Shown here piece after piece: positions 16,693 through 25,517 of a stretch of DNA of 64,000 nucleotides. The DNA comes from Anthropogastromicrobium aceti (GTDB taxonomy: Bacteria > Bacillota > Clostridia > Lachnospirales > Lachnospiraceae). A program made the translations under genes and the position numbers. Position 1 is the first letter of the stretch. Each line of letters opens with the position of its first letter. Where the stretch lies: NCBI RefSeq assembly GCF_025567095.1, contig NZ_JAOQJH010000010.1. One strand, given 5' to 3'. Below the pieces are notes generated by a model, which did not search any database, was not told the DNA's origin, and was given only the letters and a program-made list of their open reading frames with translations.

Positions 16693-18492
16693 GTGAGTAA
16701 ACTTCAAAATTTTTACTATCAAAATGTCGCCTTAAAGGAAGGCCATTGGAAGAAACAGAGAGATGAGCTGATTGAGACTTATCTAAAAATCGAGGATGAT
16801 GACCTGCTTCACCCATTTCGCAAGCTGGCAAATCTTCCAAATAAAGGACATGGTCTTGTTGGTTGGTATGGAAGCGGAGCATCTACATTTGGACAGAAGT
16901 TAGGAGCGTTTGCCAAGCTGTATCTAGTGACAGGAGATATCCGTTTAAAGGAAAAGGCGATTCGACTGGCAGACGGCTGGGGTGAATGTCTGGCAGCATC
17001 TGACAGTGTTGCTGATTGCAATGGTACATATAATTACGATAAATTGATGGGCGGCTTTCTTGATCTGTATGAGTATCTTGGCTATGAACCGGCGAAAGAA
17101 TATGTGCGTGCATTGACAAAGAGCGCAGATGCAAGACTTGACAAGGAAGTTTGCCGTGATGGTTTGCAGATCATGAGCGGCGATATGATTGAGTGGTATA
17201 CGCTTCCAGAACAGATTTACCGCGCATATCAACTTACAGGCGAACAGCTCTATCTTGATTTTGCAAAGGTGTGGGATTACGACTATTTTTGGGATAAGCT
17301 TCTTGCTGGAGATTTTAAGATAGGTCCAAGACACGCCTACAGTCATGTCAACAGTCTTTCAAGTGCAGCGATGGCTTACGAGACGACAAAGAATGAGGAG
17401 TATTTGCGTGCAATAGAAATTGCCTACAAAGAGATTTTGGATCACCACACCTTCGCAACTGGCGGTTATGGTCCGGCAGAGTGTCTGTTTGCTGATGAGG
17501 AAGGGTATCTGGGTGATTCCATCAAGGCTAGCTGGGATGCAGATAAGCGTCATATTCACTATCGTGACTTTGGCAATTCAATTCGCCAGAGAGATGATCG
17601 CTGGGGCAGCTGTGAGGTGTCCTGCTGCAGTTGGGCGGTATTTAAGCTGACACGTTATCTGATGGAGCTGACAGGTGAGGCACGCTATGGCGGCTGGGCA
17701 GAGAAGCTTCTATATAATGGATGCGGTGGTCAGCCTCCGATCACACAGGATGGAAAGGTCATGTATTATGCAGACTATTTCATCAATGGTGGTTTGAAGT
17801 CAACAGAAGATGGACGTCTTCAGGATAATGGCGCTTCTTTTGAGTGGCAGTGCTGTACTGGAACATTTCCTCAGGATGTGGCTGAGTATGCAAATCTTTT
17901 ATATTATCATTCAGAAGAGGGACTGTTTGTCAGCCAGTATCTGCCGTCAGATGTAACTTTCTATATTGGAGATAAGCAGGTACGCCTAGAAAATACAAGT
18001 TTTTATCCAAAGGAAAAAGAGCTTCGATTTGTTGTTCACGCAGAGACACCGGTTACAACAGCACTTCATTTTCGTGTGCCGTCATGGGCAACCGGAAGCA
18101 ATACTGTCTGCATAAACAAAGAAAAAGTGAATACCAGTATCCTTCCTGACACTTGGCTGACATTAGAGCGCGAGTGGAAAGAGGGCGACGAGATTACAAT
18201 TTCCTTTGAGTTTGTGCTTCGCTTTGAATCTGTGGACTCATATGCGCCAGAGGTAGCAGCACTTGTGTATGGACCGATTGTTCTTGCCTGCAATAAGATG
18301 ACTCTTTTTGACGGGGATCGTGAGAACCCAGAGGAGTGGATCGAGCCAATTCAAAAGGATGGTTATTCGTTTGCATTTCGAACAAAGCCAGGTCATGTAA
18401 AGCCGTATGAGCATTTGACAAGAGAATTTTATCCATATTACGAGATTCCACAGATGCAGTGGTATTACATGTACAGTCGATTTACAAAATAA
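16693..18492 (+). CDS. GH127-like (DUF1680) glycoside hydrolase, probable beta-L-arabinofuranosidase
   Basis: The 599-residue protein belongs to the DUF1680/GH127 group, which includes zinc-cysteine beta-L-arabinofuranosidases acting on plant arabinosides. The paired cysteines of WQCCTGTFPQ (Cys387-Cys388) match the catalytic/zinc-binding pair. The other ligand region reads GSCEVSCCSW (Glu308, Cys311, Cys312), where the characterised enzyme has E-x-C, so this is a different subgroup. There is no signal peptide, so it acts in the cytoplasm on imported oligosaccharides. It begins with GTG after AAGGAG and lies next to the AraC regulator and importer genes. Confidence 0.82.
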   Translation: MSKLQNFYYQNVALKEGHWKKQRDELIETYLKIEDDDLLHPFRKLANLPNKGHGLVGWYGSGASTFGQKLGAFAKLYLVTGDIRLKEKAIRLADGWGECLAASDSVADCNGTYNYDKLMGGFLDLYEYLGYEPAKEYVRALTKSADARLDKEVCRDGLQIMSGDMIEWYTLPEQIYRAYQLTGEQLYLDFAKVWDYDYFWDKLLAGDFKIGPRHAYSHVNSLSSAAMAYETTKNEEYLRAIEIAYKEILDHHTFATGGYGPAECLFADEEGYLGDSIKASWDADKRHIHYRDFGNSIRQRDDRWGSCEVSCCSWAVFKLTRYLMELTGEARYGGWAEKLLYNGCGGQPPITQDGKVMYYADYFINGGLKSTEDGRLQDNGASFEWQCCTGTFPQDVAEYANLLYYHSEEGLFVSQYLPSDVTFYIGDKQVRLENTSFYPKEKELRFVVHAETPVTTALHFRVPSWATGSNTVCINKEKVNTSILPDTWLTLEREWKEGDEITISFEFVLRFESVDSYAPEVAALVYGPIVLACNKMTLFDGDRENPEEWIEPIQKDGYSFAFRTKPGHVKPYEHLTREFYPYYEIPQMQWYYMYSRFTK

Positions 18493-18515
18493 TAGTAACG
18501 ATTGAAGATAATTTC

Positions 18516-18563
18516 ATATCGGGCTGGTTGTGCAAAAAGCATAGCTAGTCCGATATTTTTTTC
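18516..18563 (+). terminator. Strong intrinsic terminator after the GH127 gene
   Basis: An 18-bp stem without bulges (several G-U pairs; ATATCGG at 18516, CCGATAT at 18550) has loop AAAAA and is followed by seven T. It isolates the GH127 transcript from the importer operon. Confidence 0.92.
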
Positions 18564-18654
18564 TGCAAAAAGAAAATTTATGCACAGTTCAATCAGCAAA
18601 AAGAGAAAAGTAACACCGAAAACTATAAAAAAATCATGATTAACAAATAAAAAA

Positions 18655-18719
18655 AGTGTGAAAATGACACCGAATCTAGGAAAGTGATATTTACTTTTGG
18701 GTGGCAAATCGTTTACAAT
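18655..18719 (+). promoter_or_regulatory. 44-bp regulator-site element (copy B) and promoter of the binding-protein gene
   Basis: Positions 18655-18698 match 11721-11764 at 38 of 44 bases, with core GACAC at 18666-18670 and GATATT at 18686-18691. A promoter TTTACT (18690-18695), 18 bp, TACAAT (18714-18719) overlaps its end. A leader of about 120 bp follows before the start at 18848. Nothing else was recognised in the 355-bp gap apart from the terminator at 18516. Confidence 0.8.
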
Positions 18720-18847
18720 ATAGCCAACACAAAGAGCTGAGCAACTCGAAAATATGTATATTATATACATATGATGTTTGGCAAAAAAAACTTGTAAAAA
18801 GATACTTTTACCAAGAAAGTGATCAAAAAGAAAGGTGGGAATTGTTT

Positions 18848-20437
18848 ATGAAAACAAGAAAACTGATGGCAATGGCAATGGCAGGAGCAATGGCACTGCC
18901 GACATGTACTGCATTTGCAGATTCCGCAGAGGAGCCAGTTAAGCTGACTGGTCTGTTTATCTCACATTCGCTTACCAAGAGTGTAAATGATATGCAGTGG
19001 CTGCAGGAGATTGAGGAGAAGGCAGGTGTTGAGGTCGAGTGGGAGCAGATCTACACCGATTGGGATCAGACAAAGTCTACCAGATTTGCATCTGGAGATA
19101 TTCCGGATATTCTGATCAATGCAACAGCTGATTCAGATTATGCAACTTATAAGGGTCTGTTCATGGAACTGACTGATTTGATTGATCAGTATGCACCGAA
19201 CGTACAGGCAATGTTTGAGGAAGAACCAGATACCTTATCACTTGCAAAGACCTATGAGGGTGAGATTTATGCACTGCCTAAGTTCCAGGGCAAGTGGCCG
19301 GATTGTAATGGTGTTATGTTCATTAACAAGACTTGGCTGGACAACTTAGGACTTGAGGTTCCGACTACTCTCGGCGAGTTAAAGGACGTTTTAGTTGCAT
19401 TCCGTGACAACGATGCAAACGGCAACGGTGATGCTTCTGATGAGATTCCGATGGACTTCAACGGCTGGTTCGGCGCCGCTTACTCTCTTACAAACCTGAT
19501 CGGTTCCTATGGCATTCAGTTAACCAACTGGGGTACTGATGGTTACTTTGTAGAAGATGGACAGGTTAAAAACTACGCAGTAGATGAGAGATATAAGGCA
19601 TTAATTTCTTATCTGGCTGATCTGTATTCCGAAGGTCTGATCAATGAGAATGCTATCACAAATGACTATTCCATGTTCCAGTCTCTGTCAAGAGGTGATG
19701 AGAATGGTGATGCACTTGTTGGTGTTGTATTAGGATGGGAAGAAACTGATAAGTTTGGACCGACCTTACATGATCAGTATGTTCCATGCGGACCGTTCGC
19801 AGACGATGTGGATGATCTTGGAACAGACGAACCACGTTGGACTTATGATTACTCTGGTCTGAATATGAGCTCTAATCGTATCTGTATGAGTGCAAACTGC
19901 GCAAATCCAGAAGCAGCAATGAAGTTCATGAACGAGTTTTATGATTCAGAAGTTTCTGTAGAGGTTCTGTTTGGTGGTATCAGTGATGGTTGTCTTGAGA
20001 AGACTGGCGACAATTCCTATAAGGTTCTTGATCCGCTTGATCCAGATACCGACTCAGGTACATGGAAGTGGACCAGCAGCATGGCTGATAATGGCCCGAT
20101 GTACATCAGAAGATCAACTACCATCGATATGGCACAGGATATGACTTATGCACTGGAAGAAAGAGAGCAGTATAAGGAAGCTATTGCAAGAATCGACATG
20201 GATAAGGAATACTATCCGCAGATGCTGATGAAGTACACATCTGAAGATCAGAACAACATGGCAGTTACACAGGCAAATGTTAGCAACGTTACTGAAGCTT
20301 ACTGGGGTCTGTGGCTGACTGGTGAGTCTAATATTGAAGATGATTGGGATTCTTATGTAGAGGAAGTAAATGCAGCAGGTCTGCAGGATATCCTTGCTAT
20401 TCGTCAGGCATCTTATGATTCTTGGAAGGCTCAATAA
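18848..20437 (+). CDS. Extracellular solute-binding protein of an LplABC-type sugar importer
   Basis: The 529-residue protein starts at the ATG after AAAGGTGGG. It has a signal peptide (KTRKLMAMAMAGAMALPTC, then TAFADS); Cys within LPTC is a poor lipobox because Thr precedes it, so either lipoprotein processing or cleavage after AFA is possible. The mature region (VKLTGLFISHS..., many Trp, Asp and Tyr residues) resembles family 1 oligosaccharide-binding proteins. The two following permeases are of LplB/YtcP type, so it should capture arabino-oligosaccharides for uptake (substrate inferred from the GH127, GH51 and GH43 neighbours). Confidence 0.9.
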   Translation: MKTRKLMAMAMAGAMALPTCTAFADSAEEPVKLTGLFISHSLTKSVNDMQWLQEIEEKAGVEVEWEQIYTDWDQTKSTRFASGDIPDILINATADSDYATYKGLFMELTDLIDQYAPNVQAMFEEEPDTLSLAKTYEGEIYALPKFQGKWPDCNGVMFINKTWLDNLGLEVPTTLGELKDVLVAFRDNDANGNGDASDEIPMDFNGWFGAAYSLTNLIGSYGIQLTNWGTDGYFVEDGQVKNYAVDERYKALISYLADLYSEGLINENAITNDYSMFQSLSRGDENGDALVGVVLGWEETDKFGPTLHDQYVPCGPFADDVDDLGTDEPRWTYDYSGLNMSSNRICMSANCANPEAAMKFMNEFYDSEVSVEVLFGGISDGCLEKTGDNSYKVLDPLDPDTDSGTWKWTSSMADNGPMYIRRSTTIDMAQDMTYALEEREQYKEAIARIDMDKEYYPQMLMKYTSEDQNNMAVTQANVSNVTEAYWGLWLTGESNIEDDWDSYVEEVNAAGLQDILAIRQASYDSWKAQ

Positions 20438-20489
20438 TTGAAGGCTTGATTGAAAAAATAAGCAATAAAATCAGATGGTAAAAAGGGCG

Positions 20490-20518
20490 GGGGCGGAGCA
20501 ATCCGTACCGCCTCTTTT
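20490..20518 (+). terminator. Attenuating stem-loop between binding protein and permeases
   Basis: GGGGCGG and CCGCCTC form a 7-bp stem with an 11-nt loop followed by TTTT. Such stem-loops after a binding-protein gene usually stop part of the transcripts, so the binding protein is made in excess over the permeases. Confidence 0.65.
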
Positions 20519-20560
20519 AAAAAAACAAATTGGTTCAGAACAATGGAAGGGAGGAACATC

Positions 20561-21499
20561 ATGGCAAGGAAAAAAGTGGCAACCGGAAAGAAAAAAAGTA
20601 TTGGCTGGTATTTAGCCCATGATTGGCAGCTGTGGGTCATGCTGCTTCCGGCAATTATTTATATATTTATTTTCTGCTATGTTCCTATGTACGGTGTACA
20701 GCTGGCATTTCGTGAGTACGATTTCAAGTCTGGTATTTACGGTGGAAAGTGGGTTGGATTTAAATATTTTAAACAGTTTTTTGATAGTGCAATGTTCGGA
20801 ACAACACTGCGCAACACATTTGTAACGGCAGCACTCAGTATTGTTTTAGGATTTCCAGCTCCGATTGTGCTTGCAATGATTATAAACCAAATTCGTCAGC
20901 AGAAATGGAAGAGAATTGTTCAGACAACGGTTTATATTCCATACTTTATTTCAACGGTTGTTATGGTTTCTATCTTAAATATTATGTTAGCAAGCAAGGG
21001 TGGCGTAATCAGTGAAGCAATGAAGGCAATTCACCTGATTCCCAAAAAAGCTAATTTGTTCAGTAATGATTACTTTGTATGGGTATATGTATTCTCCGGT
21101 GTCTGGCAGAGCATGGGATGGAACAGTATCATTTACATAGCAGCTCTTTCTTCTGTTGATACACAGCTGTATGATGCATGTAAGATAGATGGAGCAAACC
21201 GTTGGCAGATAATCGTACACATCGACTTCCCGGCACTTATTCCAACAATTGTTATTTTGCTTATCATGAACATGGGTGGTATTTTAAATGTCGGCTTTGA
21301 TAAGATTTATCTGATGCAGAACACACTAAATAAAAAGACCTCAGAGGTTATTTCAACATATGTATATACGGTTGGTATTAAATCATCTCAGTTCTCGTTT
21401 GGTTCAGCAGTAGGATTGTTCACAAATGTAATCAACTTTGCATTCTTAATGTTGACAAACTGGCTGGGTAAGAAACTGACCGGTACAGGTCTGATGTAA
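20561..21499 (+). CDS. Sugar ABC transporter permease, LplB type
   Basis: The 312-residue protein has a positively charged N-terminus (MARKKVATGKKK), about six membrane helices and the cytoplasmic EAA-like loop DACKIDGANRWQIIVHIDFP that contacts the ATPase. The sequence pattern (LLPAIIYIFIFCYVPMYG) is that of LplB-type permeases for complex oligosaccharides. The ATG at 20561 follows GGGAGG; an ATG six codons upstream overlaps that site. The stop precedes the next permease by 12 bp. No ATPase gene is in the locus. Confidence 0.92.
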   Translation: MARKKVATGKKKSIGWYLAHDWQLWVMLLPAIIYIFIFCYVPMYGVQLAFREYDFKSGIYGGKWVGFKYFKQFFDSAMFGTTLRNTFVTAALSIVLGFPAPIVLAMIINQIRQQKWKRIVQTTVYIPYFISTVVMVSILNIMLASKGGVISEAMKAIHLIPKKANLFSNDYFVWVYVFSGVWQSMGWNSIIYIAALSSVDTQLYDACKIDGANRWQIIVHIDFPALIPTIVILLIMNMGGILNVGFDKIYLMQNTLNKKTSEVISTYVYTVGIKSSQFSFGSAVGLFTNVINFAFLMLTNWLGKKLTGTGLM

Positions 21500-21511
21500 G
21501 GAGGTGTGAGT

Positions 21512-22420
21512 ATGGCAGCAAAAAAAGGAAAAGAGATTCGTGAGCGTCATGCTTCGGACCGAATTTTCAATGCAGCAGTAATTATTTTAAGTATTACGAC
21601 ATTTATTGTAATTGCCTATCCACTTTGGTTTATCGTGATTGCGTCAATCAGTAATTCAAACATGGTTAATCAGGGAAAGGTTATTTTGTGGCCAGTAGAT
21701 ATTCGTTTTTACGGTTATCAGCAGATTTGGGAAGATTCCCGTATCTGGACTGGCTATCTGAATACATTGATTTATGTAATAGTCGGAACCGTTCTGAATC
21801 TGGTGGTAACACTTCCAGCAGCGTATGCGCTGTCCAGACCGGACTTTAAGGCTCGTAATGCGGTCATGATGTATTTCGTTTTTACGATGTATTTCTCTGG
21901 TGGTCTTGTTCCGTTGTACATGACGATCAAGAGCATTGGTTTTATTGGAAACAGATGGATTATGATTCTGATGGTACTTGTCAATACCTATAACTTGATT
22001 ATTGCAAGAACCTTTATTCAGAATACAATACCAAACGATTTGTATGAGGCAGCACAGCTAGATGGCTGCAGTCACTTTACATTCTTAGGAAAGGTTGTCC
22101 TTCCACTTTCTAAGGCAATTATTTCAGTAGAAGTTCTTTACTATGCAGTTTATCATTGGAATGATTATTTTACTGCATTGATGTATACCAATAATGTTGC
22201 AAAGATTCAGCCATTACAGACAGTTCTGCGTCAAATTCTTCTTCTGAATGAGTCATATGCAAATGGAAACGGTGGTGTACAGGGTGGTTATGGTCAGTCT
22301 TCAGCTGATCAGGTTAAATACGCGGTTATCATAGTATCCACAGTCCCGATCTTATGTGTATATCCGTTCGTACAGAAGTATTTTGAAAAGGGTGTCATGA
22401 TCGGAGCCGTTAAGGGTTAA
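21512..22420 (+). CDS. Sugar ABC transporter permease, LplC/YtcP type
   Basis: This 302-residue protein is the second permease of the importer. It has a charged N-terminus, about six membrane helices and the EAA loop LYEAAQLDGCSHFTFLGKVV. The start is taken as ATG 21512, 6 bp after AAGGAGGT; the in-frame GTG at 21506 lies inside that ribosome binding site. Together with 20561-21499 it forms the membrane channel for the binding protein. An energising ATPase of the MsmX/MsmK kind must come from elsewhere in the genome (known for this importer class). Confidence 0.92.
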   Translation: MAAKKGKEIRERHASDRIFNAAVIILSITTFIVIAYPLWFIVIASISNSNMVNQGKVILWPVDIRFYGYQQIWEDSRIWTGYLNTLIYVIVGTVLNLVVTLPAAYALSRPDFKARNAVMMYFVFTMYFSGGLVPLYMTIKSIGFIGNRWIMILMVLVNTYNLIIARTFIQNTIPNDLYEAAQLDGCSHFTFLGKVVLPLSKAIISVEVLYYAVYHWNDYFTALMYTNNVAKIQPLQTVLRQILLLNESYANGNGGVQGGYGQSSADQVKYAVIIVSTVPILCVYPFVQKYFEKGVMIGAVKG

Positions 22421-22470
22421 TGGGCCAAAAAGGCAAAAAAGGCGAGAAGAAAATAGAATAGATGAACATG

Positions 22471-22522
22471 AAAATATGGTATTTGAAAACAAGAGAAAAT
22501 GAAATCAAATACCATATTTTTT
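22471..22522 (+). terminator. Intrinsic terminator after the permease genes
   Basis: AAAATATGGTATTTG and CAAATACCATATTTT are perfect 15-bp complements (22471-22485, 22506-22520) around a 20-nt A-rich loop, ending in a T tract. Confidence 0.9.
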
Positions 22523-22586
22523 ATAAAGAAAAACGACTACAAATTAAAAAAAGTAGTCGTATGAAAGGGCGTGAGCGAATGAAAAA

Positions 22587-22853
22587 TTGTATTTGGCTTT
22601 TACAAAAGAGCGCAAAGGCGTGTCCGCACCCCCGTCATTGTCGGCGGATACAGTGCAAGATCCGAAGTTCTACGATGCATATAAAAAGGCACTCGATGAA
22701 TCAGATATGAGAACGGAAGCTGTGTTAAACACCATTCAGGCAGTGTTTGGAAATTTATTTTCCATATTTGGAATCCAAACCGTATGGCAGAGTACAGCGC
22801 GAATGCGCATTGAAAAGATGGCAGGATATCAGGAAGTGTTGACACTAATATAG
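22587..22853 (+). CDS. Small unrecognised ORF, possibly a gene remnant
   Basis: An 88-residue frame opens at a TTG codon and has codon use like its neighbours. The middle part (DPKFYDAYKKALDESD, then TEAVLNTIQAVFGNLFSIFG) looks like real protein. There is no good ribosome binding site; the only upstream ATGs (22561, 22579) are in another frame, so a frameshift near 22587 or a decayed gene is possible. I do not recognise the family. It lies alone between the permease terminator and the GH51 promoter. Nothing else was seen in 22523-22860. Confidence 0.35.
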   Translation: MYLAFTKERKGVSAPPSLSADTVQDPKFYDAYKKALDESDMRTEAVLNTIQAVFGNLFSIFGIQTVWQSTARMRIEKMAGYQEVLTLI

Positions 22854-22865
22854 GTTACGGTGAAA

Positions 22866-22920
22866 AACTTGTATTTCTTTAAGAAACAACTTGTCAATAC
22901 GAGGGTACAAGTTGTAAAAT
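22866..22920 (+). promoter_or_regulatory. Promoter with repeated operator half-sites upstream of GH51
   Basis: AACTTGT occurs at 22866-22872 and 22888-22894, exactly 22 bp apart, and its complement ACAAGTT at 22907-22913. The second copy overlaps a -35 box TTGTCA (22891-22896), which is 18 bp from TAAAAT (22915-22920). Direct half-sites two helical turns apart suit an AraC-type regulator; the inverted pair could suit a repressor. The site differs from the GACAC-N15-GATATT element. Confidence 0.6.
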
Positions 22921-22955
22921 TGAGATAACAAATATAAATACAAGGGAGGCTTGTT

Positions 22956-24461
22956 ATGGCAAAATTACATATCCGTCCAGACGTTGTTAAGGGACATATC
23001 AATCCTGAAATTCAGGGACATTTTTCTGAGCATCTTGGACGCTGCATTTATGAGGGTCTTTACGTAGGAGAAAATTCTCCGATTCCGAACACAAACGGAA
23101 TGAGAAATGACGTAGTTGAGGCACTTAAGGAGATTCATATTCCTGTACTTCGCTGGCCGGGCGGCTGCTTTGCAGACGAATATCATTGGAAGGATGGTAT
23201 TGGACCAAAGGAAAATAGAAAGAAAATGATTAATACCCACTGGGGTGGTGTTGTTGAGGACAACAGCTTTGGTACACACGAGTTTATGGAACTGTGCCGT
23301 CAGCTTGGATGCAAGACTTACATCAACGGAAATGTAGGAAGCGGTACTGTTCAGGAAATGTCTGAATGGGTTGAATATATGACATTTGATGGTGTATCAC
23401 CAATGGCAGACCTTCGTGCAAAGAACGGTCATGAAAAGCCATGGAAGGTTGACTATTTTGGTGTCGGCAACGAGAACTGGGGCTGCGGCGGAAATATGCT
23501 GCCAGAGCAGTATGGTATGATGTATCGCCGTTACCAGACATATGTGAGAAATTATAATAATGCAGCACCAGTTGCAAAGATTGCCTGCGGTTCTAATGTT
23601 GATGATTATGAGTGGACAGAGAAGGTATTAGAGACAACAAATCGCCGCATGCCAAAAGAAGCTCACGGTGCAATGGATGGTCTGTCTCTTCATTATTATA
23701 CACATCCAGGCGGATGGGAGAATAAGGGAAGTGCAACAGACTTCACTGAGACCGAGTGGTATGAAACAATGAAGCGTACATATTACATGGAGGAGCTTGT
23801 GACACGTCACGGTGCAATCATGGATAAGTACGACCCAGAAAAGAAAGTCGGCATGATCGTTGATGAGTGGGGCTGCTGGTTTGATGTAGAGCCAGGCACA
23901 AACCCAGGCTTCTTATATCAGCAGAATACAATGCGTGATGCACTTGTTGCAGGAATTAACTTAAATATCTTCAATAAACATTGTGACCGCGTTAAGATGG
24001 CAAATATCGCACAGATGGTTAATGTACTTCAGTCTGTAATTCTCACAGATGGTGAGCGTATGATTAAGACACCAACTTGGTTTGTATTTTATCTGTATCA
24101 GGCTCATCAGGATGCTGAGCTTCTTGACAGTACACTTGAGACAGCAATGGTTGGACCAGAGGGTCATCAGGCACCTAACATGACAGAGTCTGTATCAATG
24201 GGCAAGGATGGAAAGATGCACATCACACTGACAAACGAGTCTGTAAGCGAGGATTACCCAATTGATGTAATCTTAGACAGTGGCAAGGCAGCAGCAGTTG
24301 AGGGTATGATCTTAACTGGTGAGATGCATGAACATAACACCTTTGATAATCCAGAGCAGGTAAAGTGCACATCATTCGATGATGTTAAGCTGACAGATGA
24401 TGGACTTAAGCTTACACTTCCAAAGTGCAGTGTTCTTCATCTTACTGTAACTGTAAAATAA
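22956..24461 (+). CDS. arfA: GH51 alpha-L-arabinofuranosidase
   Basis: The 501-residue enzyme is the usual size for intracellular GH51 and has no signal peptide. The acid/base glutamate lies in GVGNENWGCGG (Glu173) and the nucleophile in MIVDEWGCWF (Glu304); the family N-terminal stretch GHFSEHLGRCIYEG is present. It releases terminal alpha-L-arabinose from arabino-oligosaccharides or arabinoxylan fragments in the cytoplasm. GGGAGG precedes the ATG. It opens an operon with GH43 and araA (stop to next start 20 bp). Confidence 0.96.
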   Translation: MAKLHIRPDVVKGHINPEIQGHFSEHLGRCIYEGLYVGENSPIPNTNGMRNDVVEALKEIHIPVLRWPGGCFADEYHWKDGIGPKENRKKMINTHWGGVVEDNSFGTHEFMELCRQLGCKTYINGNVGSGTVQEMSEWVEYMTFDGVSPMADLRAKNGHEKPWKVDYFGVGNENWGCGGNMLPEQYGMMYRRYQTYVRNYNNAAPVAKIACGSNVDDYEWTEKVLETTNRRMPKEAHGAMDGLSLHYYTHPGGWENKGSATDFTETEWYETMKRTYYMEELVTRHGAIMDKYDPEKKVGMIVDEWGCWFDVEPGTNPGFLYQQNTMRDALVAGINLNIFNKHCDRVKMANIAQMVNVLQSVILTDGERMIKTPTWFVFYLYQAHQDAELLDSTLETAMVGPEGHQAPNMTESVSMGKDGKMHITLTNESVSEDYPIDVILDSGKAAAVEGMILTGEMHEHNTFDNPEQVKCTSFDDVKLTDDGLKLTLPKCSVLHLTVTVK

Positions 24462-24481
24462 GTCAAAGCGGGGTATCAGTA

Positions 24482-25465
24482 ATGGATGAGAAAACAAACT
24501 GGCAGTCACTTGAAAAAAATGGACCTATCACCGAGTATAATGAACCTTTCATTGAGCAGCGTGCTGATCCATTTGTGTGCAAGGCTGCTGATGGCACCTA
24601 TTATTTTACTGCATCCTACCCGGCTTATGACCGTATTCTACTTCGAAGCAGCAAGACTTTAAATGGTTTAAAGAATGCAAAGGAGCGTCAGATTTGGGTA
24701 AAGCATGAGCATGGTCTTATGAGCTGCCATATCTGGGCGCCAGAGCTTCATTTTGTCTATGGAAAATGGTATATCTATTTTGCAGCAGGTGAGGCAGAGG
24801 ATGTGTGGAAGATTCGCCCATATGTACTTGAGTGCGATGGTGATCCGATGACAGGCGAGTGGAGCGAGCTTGGTCCTATGAAGGGCTGTGATGATGATCC
24901 ATTTTCCTTTACAGATTTTTCACTGGATGCAACAATCTTTGAGCACAAGGGTGATTATTATTATGTTTGGGCACAGAAGGCATCTAACATTTCCAATCTT
25001 TATATTGCAAAAATGGCAGCACCAAATAAGTTAGCAACTGTAATGGAGATGATTACAACGCCAGATTATGATTGGGAGCGCATTTTGTTTTGGGTAAATG
25101 AAGGACCGGCAGTGTTAAAGCATGGTGGAAAGATCTGGCTTACATTTTCTGCCAGCGGAACAGGCTCCTGCTATTGTGTTGGCCTTTTAAGCGCTGATGA
25201 AAATGCAGATCTGCTTGATCCGGCTTCCTGGACAAAGGAGCGTATGCCAGTACTTAAAACAGATCAAAAGAAGGGGCTGTATGGACCAGGACATAACAGC
25301 TTTACAACTGATGAAGATGGCAATGATATCATGGTCTACCATGCAAGAACATATGATGGCATCAAGACAAAGGATCCGCTGTATGATCCAAATCGTCATG
25401 CTCATCTGTTAAAGGTGCAGTACGACGAAAATGGACGTCCAATCTTTGATTATCAGAAGCATTAA
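24482..25465 (+). CDS. GH43 family glycosidase, probable arabinan-degrading
   Basis: The 327-residue five-bladed propeller enzyme has the three GH43 acids: general base Asp29 in EQRADPFV, pKa modulator Asp149 in SLDATIF, and general acid Glu207 in VNEGPAVLKHGG. Without a signal peptide it should work in the cytoplasm. Its placement between GH51 and araA suggests exo-arabinofuranosidase or arabinanase activity on alpha-1,5-arabino-oligosaccharides; the exact linkage cannot be read from sequence. The start at 24482 follows GCGGGG; the frame also continues 19 codons upstream into the end of the GH51 gene, without a better site. Confidence 0.9.
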   Translation: MDEKTNWQSLEKNGPITEYNEPFIEQRADPFVCKAADGTYYFTASYPAYDRILLRSSKTLNGLKNAKERQIWVKHEHGLMSCHIWAPELHFVYGKWYIYFAAGEAEDVWKIRPYVLECDGDPMTGEWSELGPMKGCDDDPFSFTDFSLDATIFEHKGDYYYVWAQKASNISNLYIAKMAAPNKLATVMEMITTPDYDWERILFWVNEGPAVLKHGGKIWLTFSASGTGSCYCVGLLSADENADLLDPASWTKERMPVLKTDQKKGLYGPGHNSFTTDEDGNDIMVYHARTYDGIKTKDPLYDPNRHAHLLKVQYDENGRPIFDYQKH

Positions 25466-25517
25466 TTAAAAATTAGTAAAAAGACAGAATACGTTACTAG
25501 AAAGGACTGGTTTTTAA

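Noticed and set aside
18902..18910. LPTC as a lipobox of the sugar-binding protein
   Set aside because: Threonine directly before the cysteine is atypical; signal peptidase I cleavage after AFA is equally plausible, so lipoprotein status was left open.
22462..22710. An 82-codon plus-strand frame before the small ORF
   Set aside because: It runs through the perfect terminator hairpin at 22471-22522 and consists mainly of lysine-rich low-complexity sequence.
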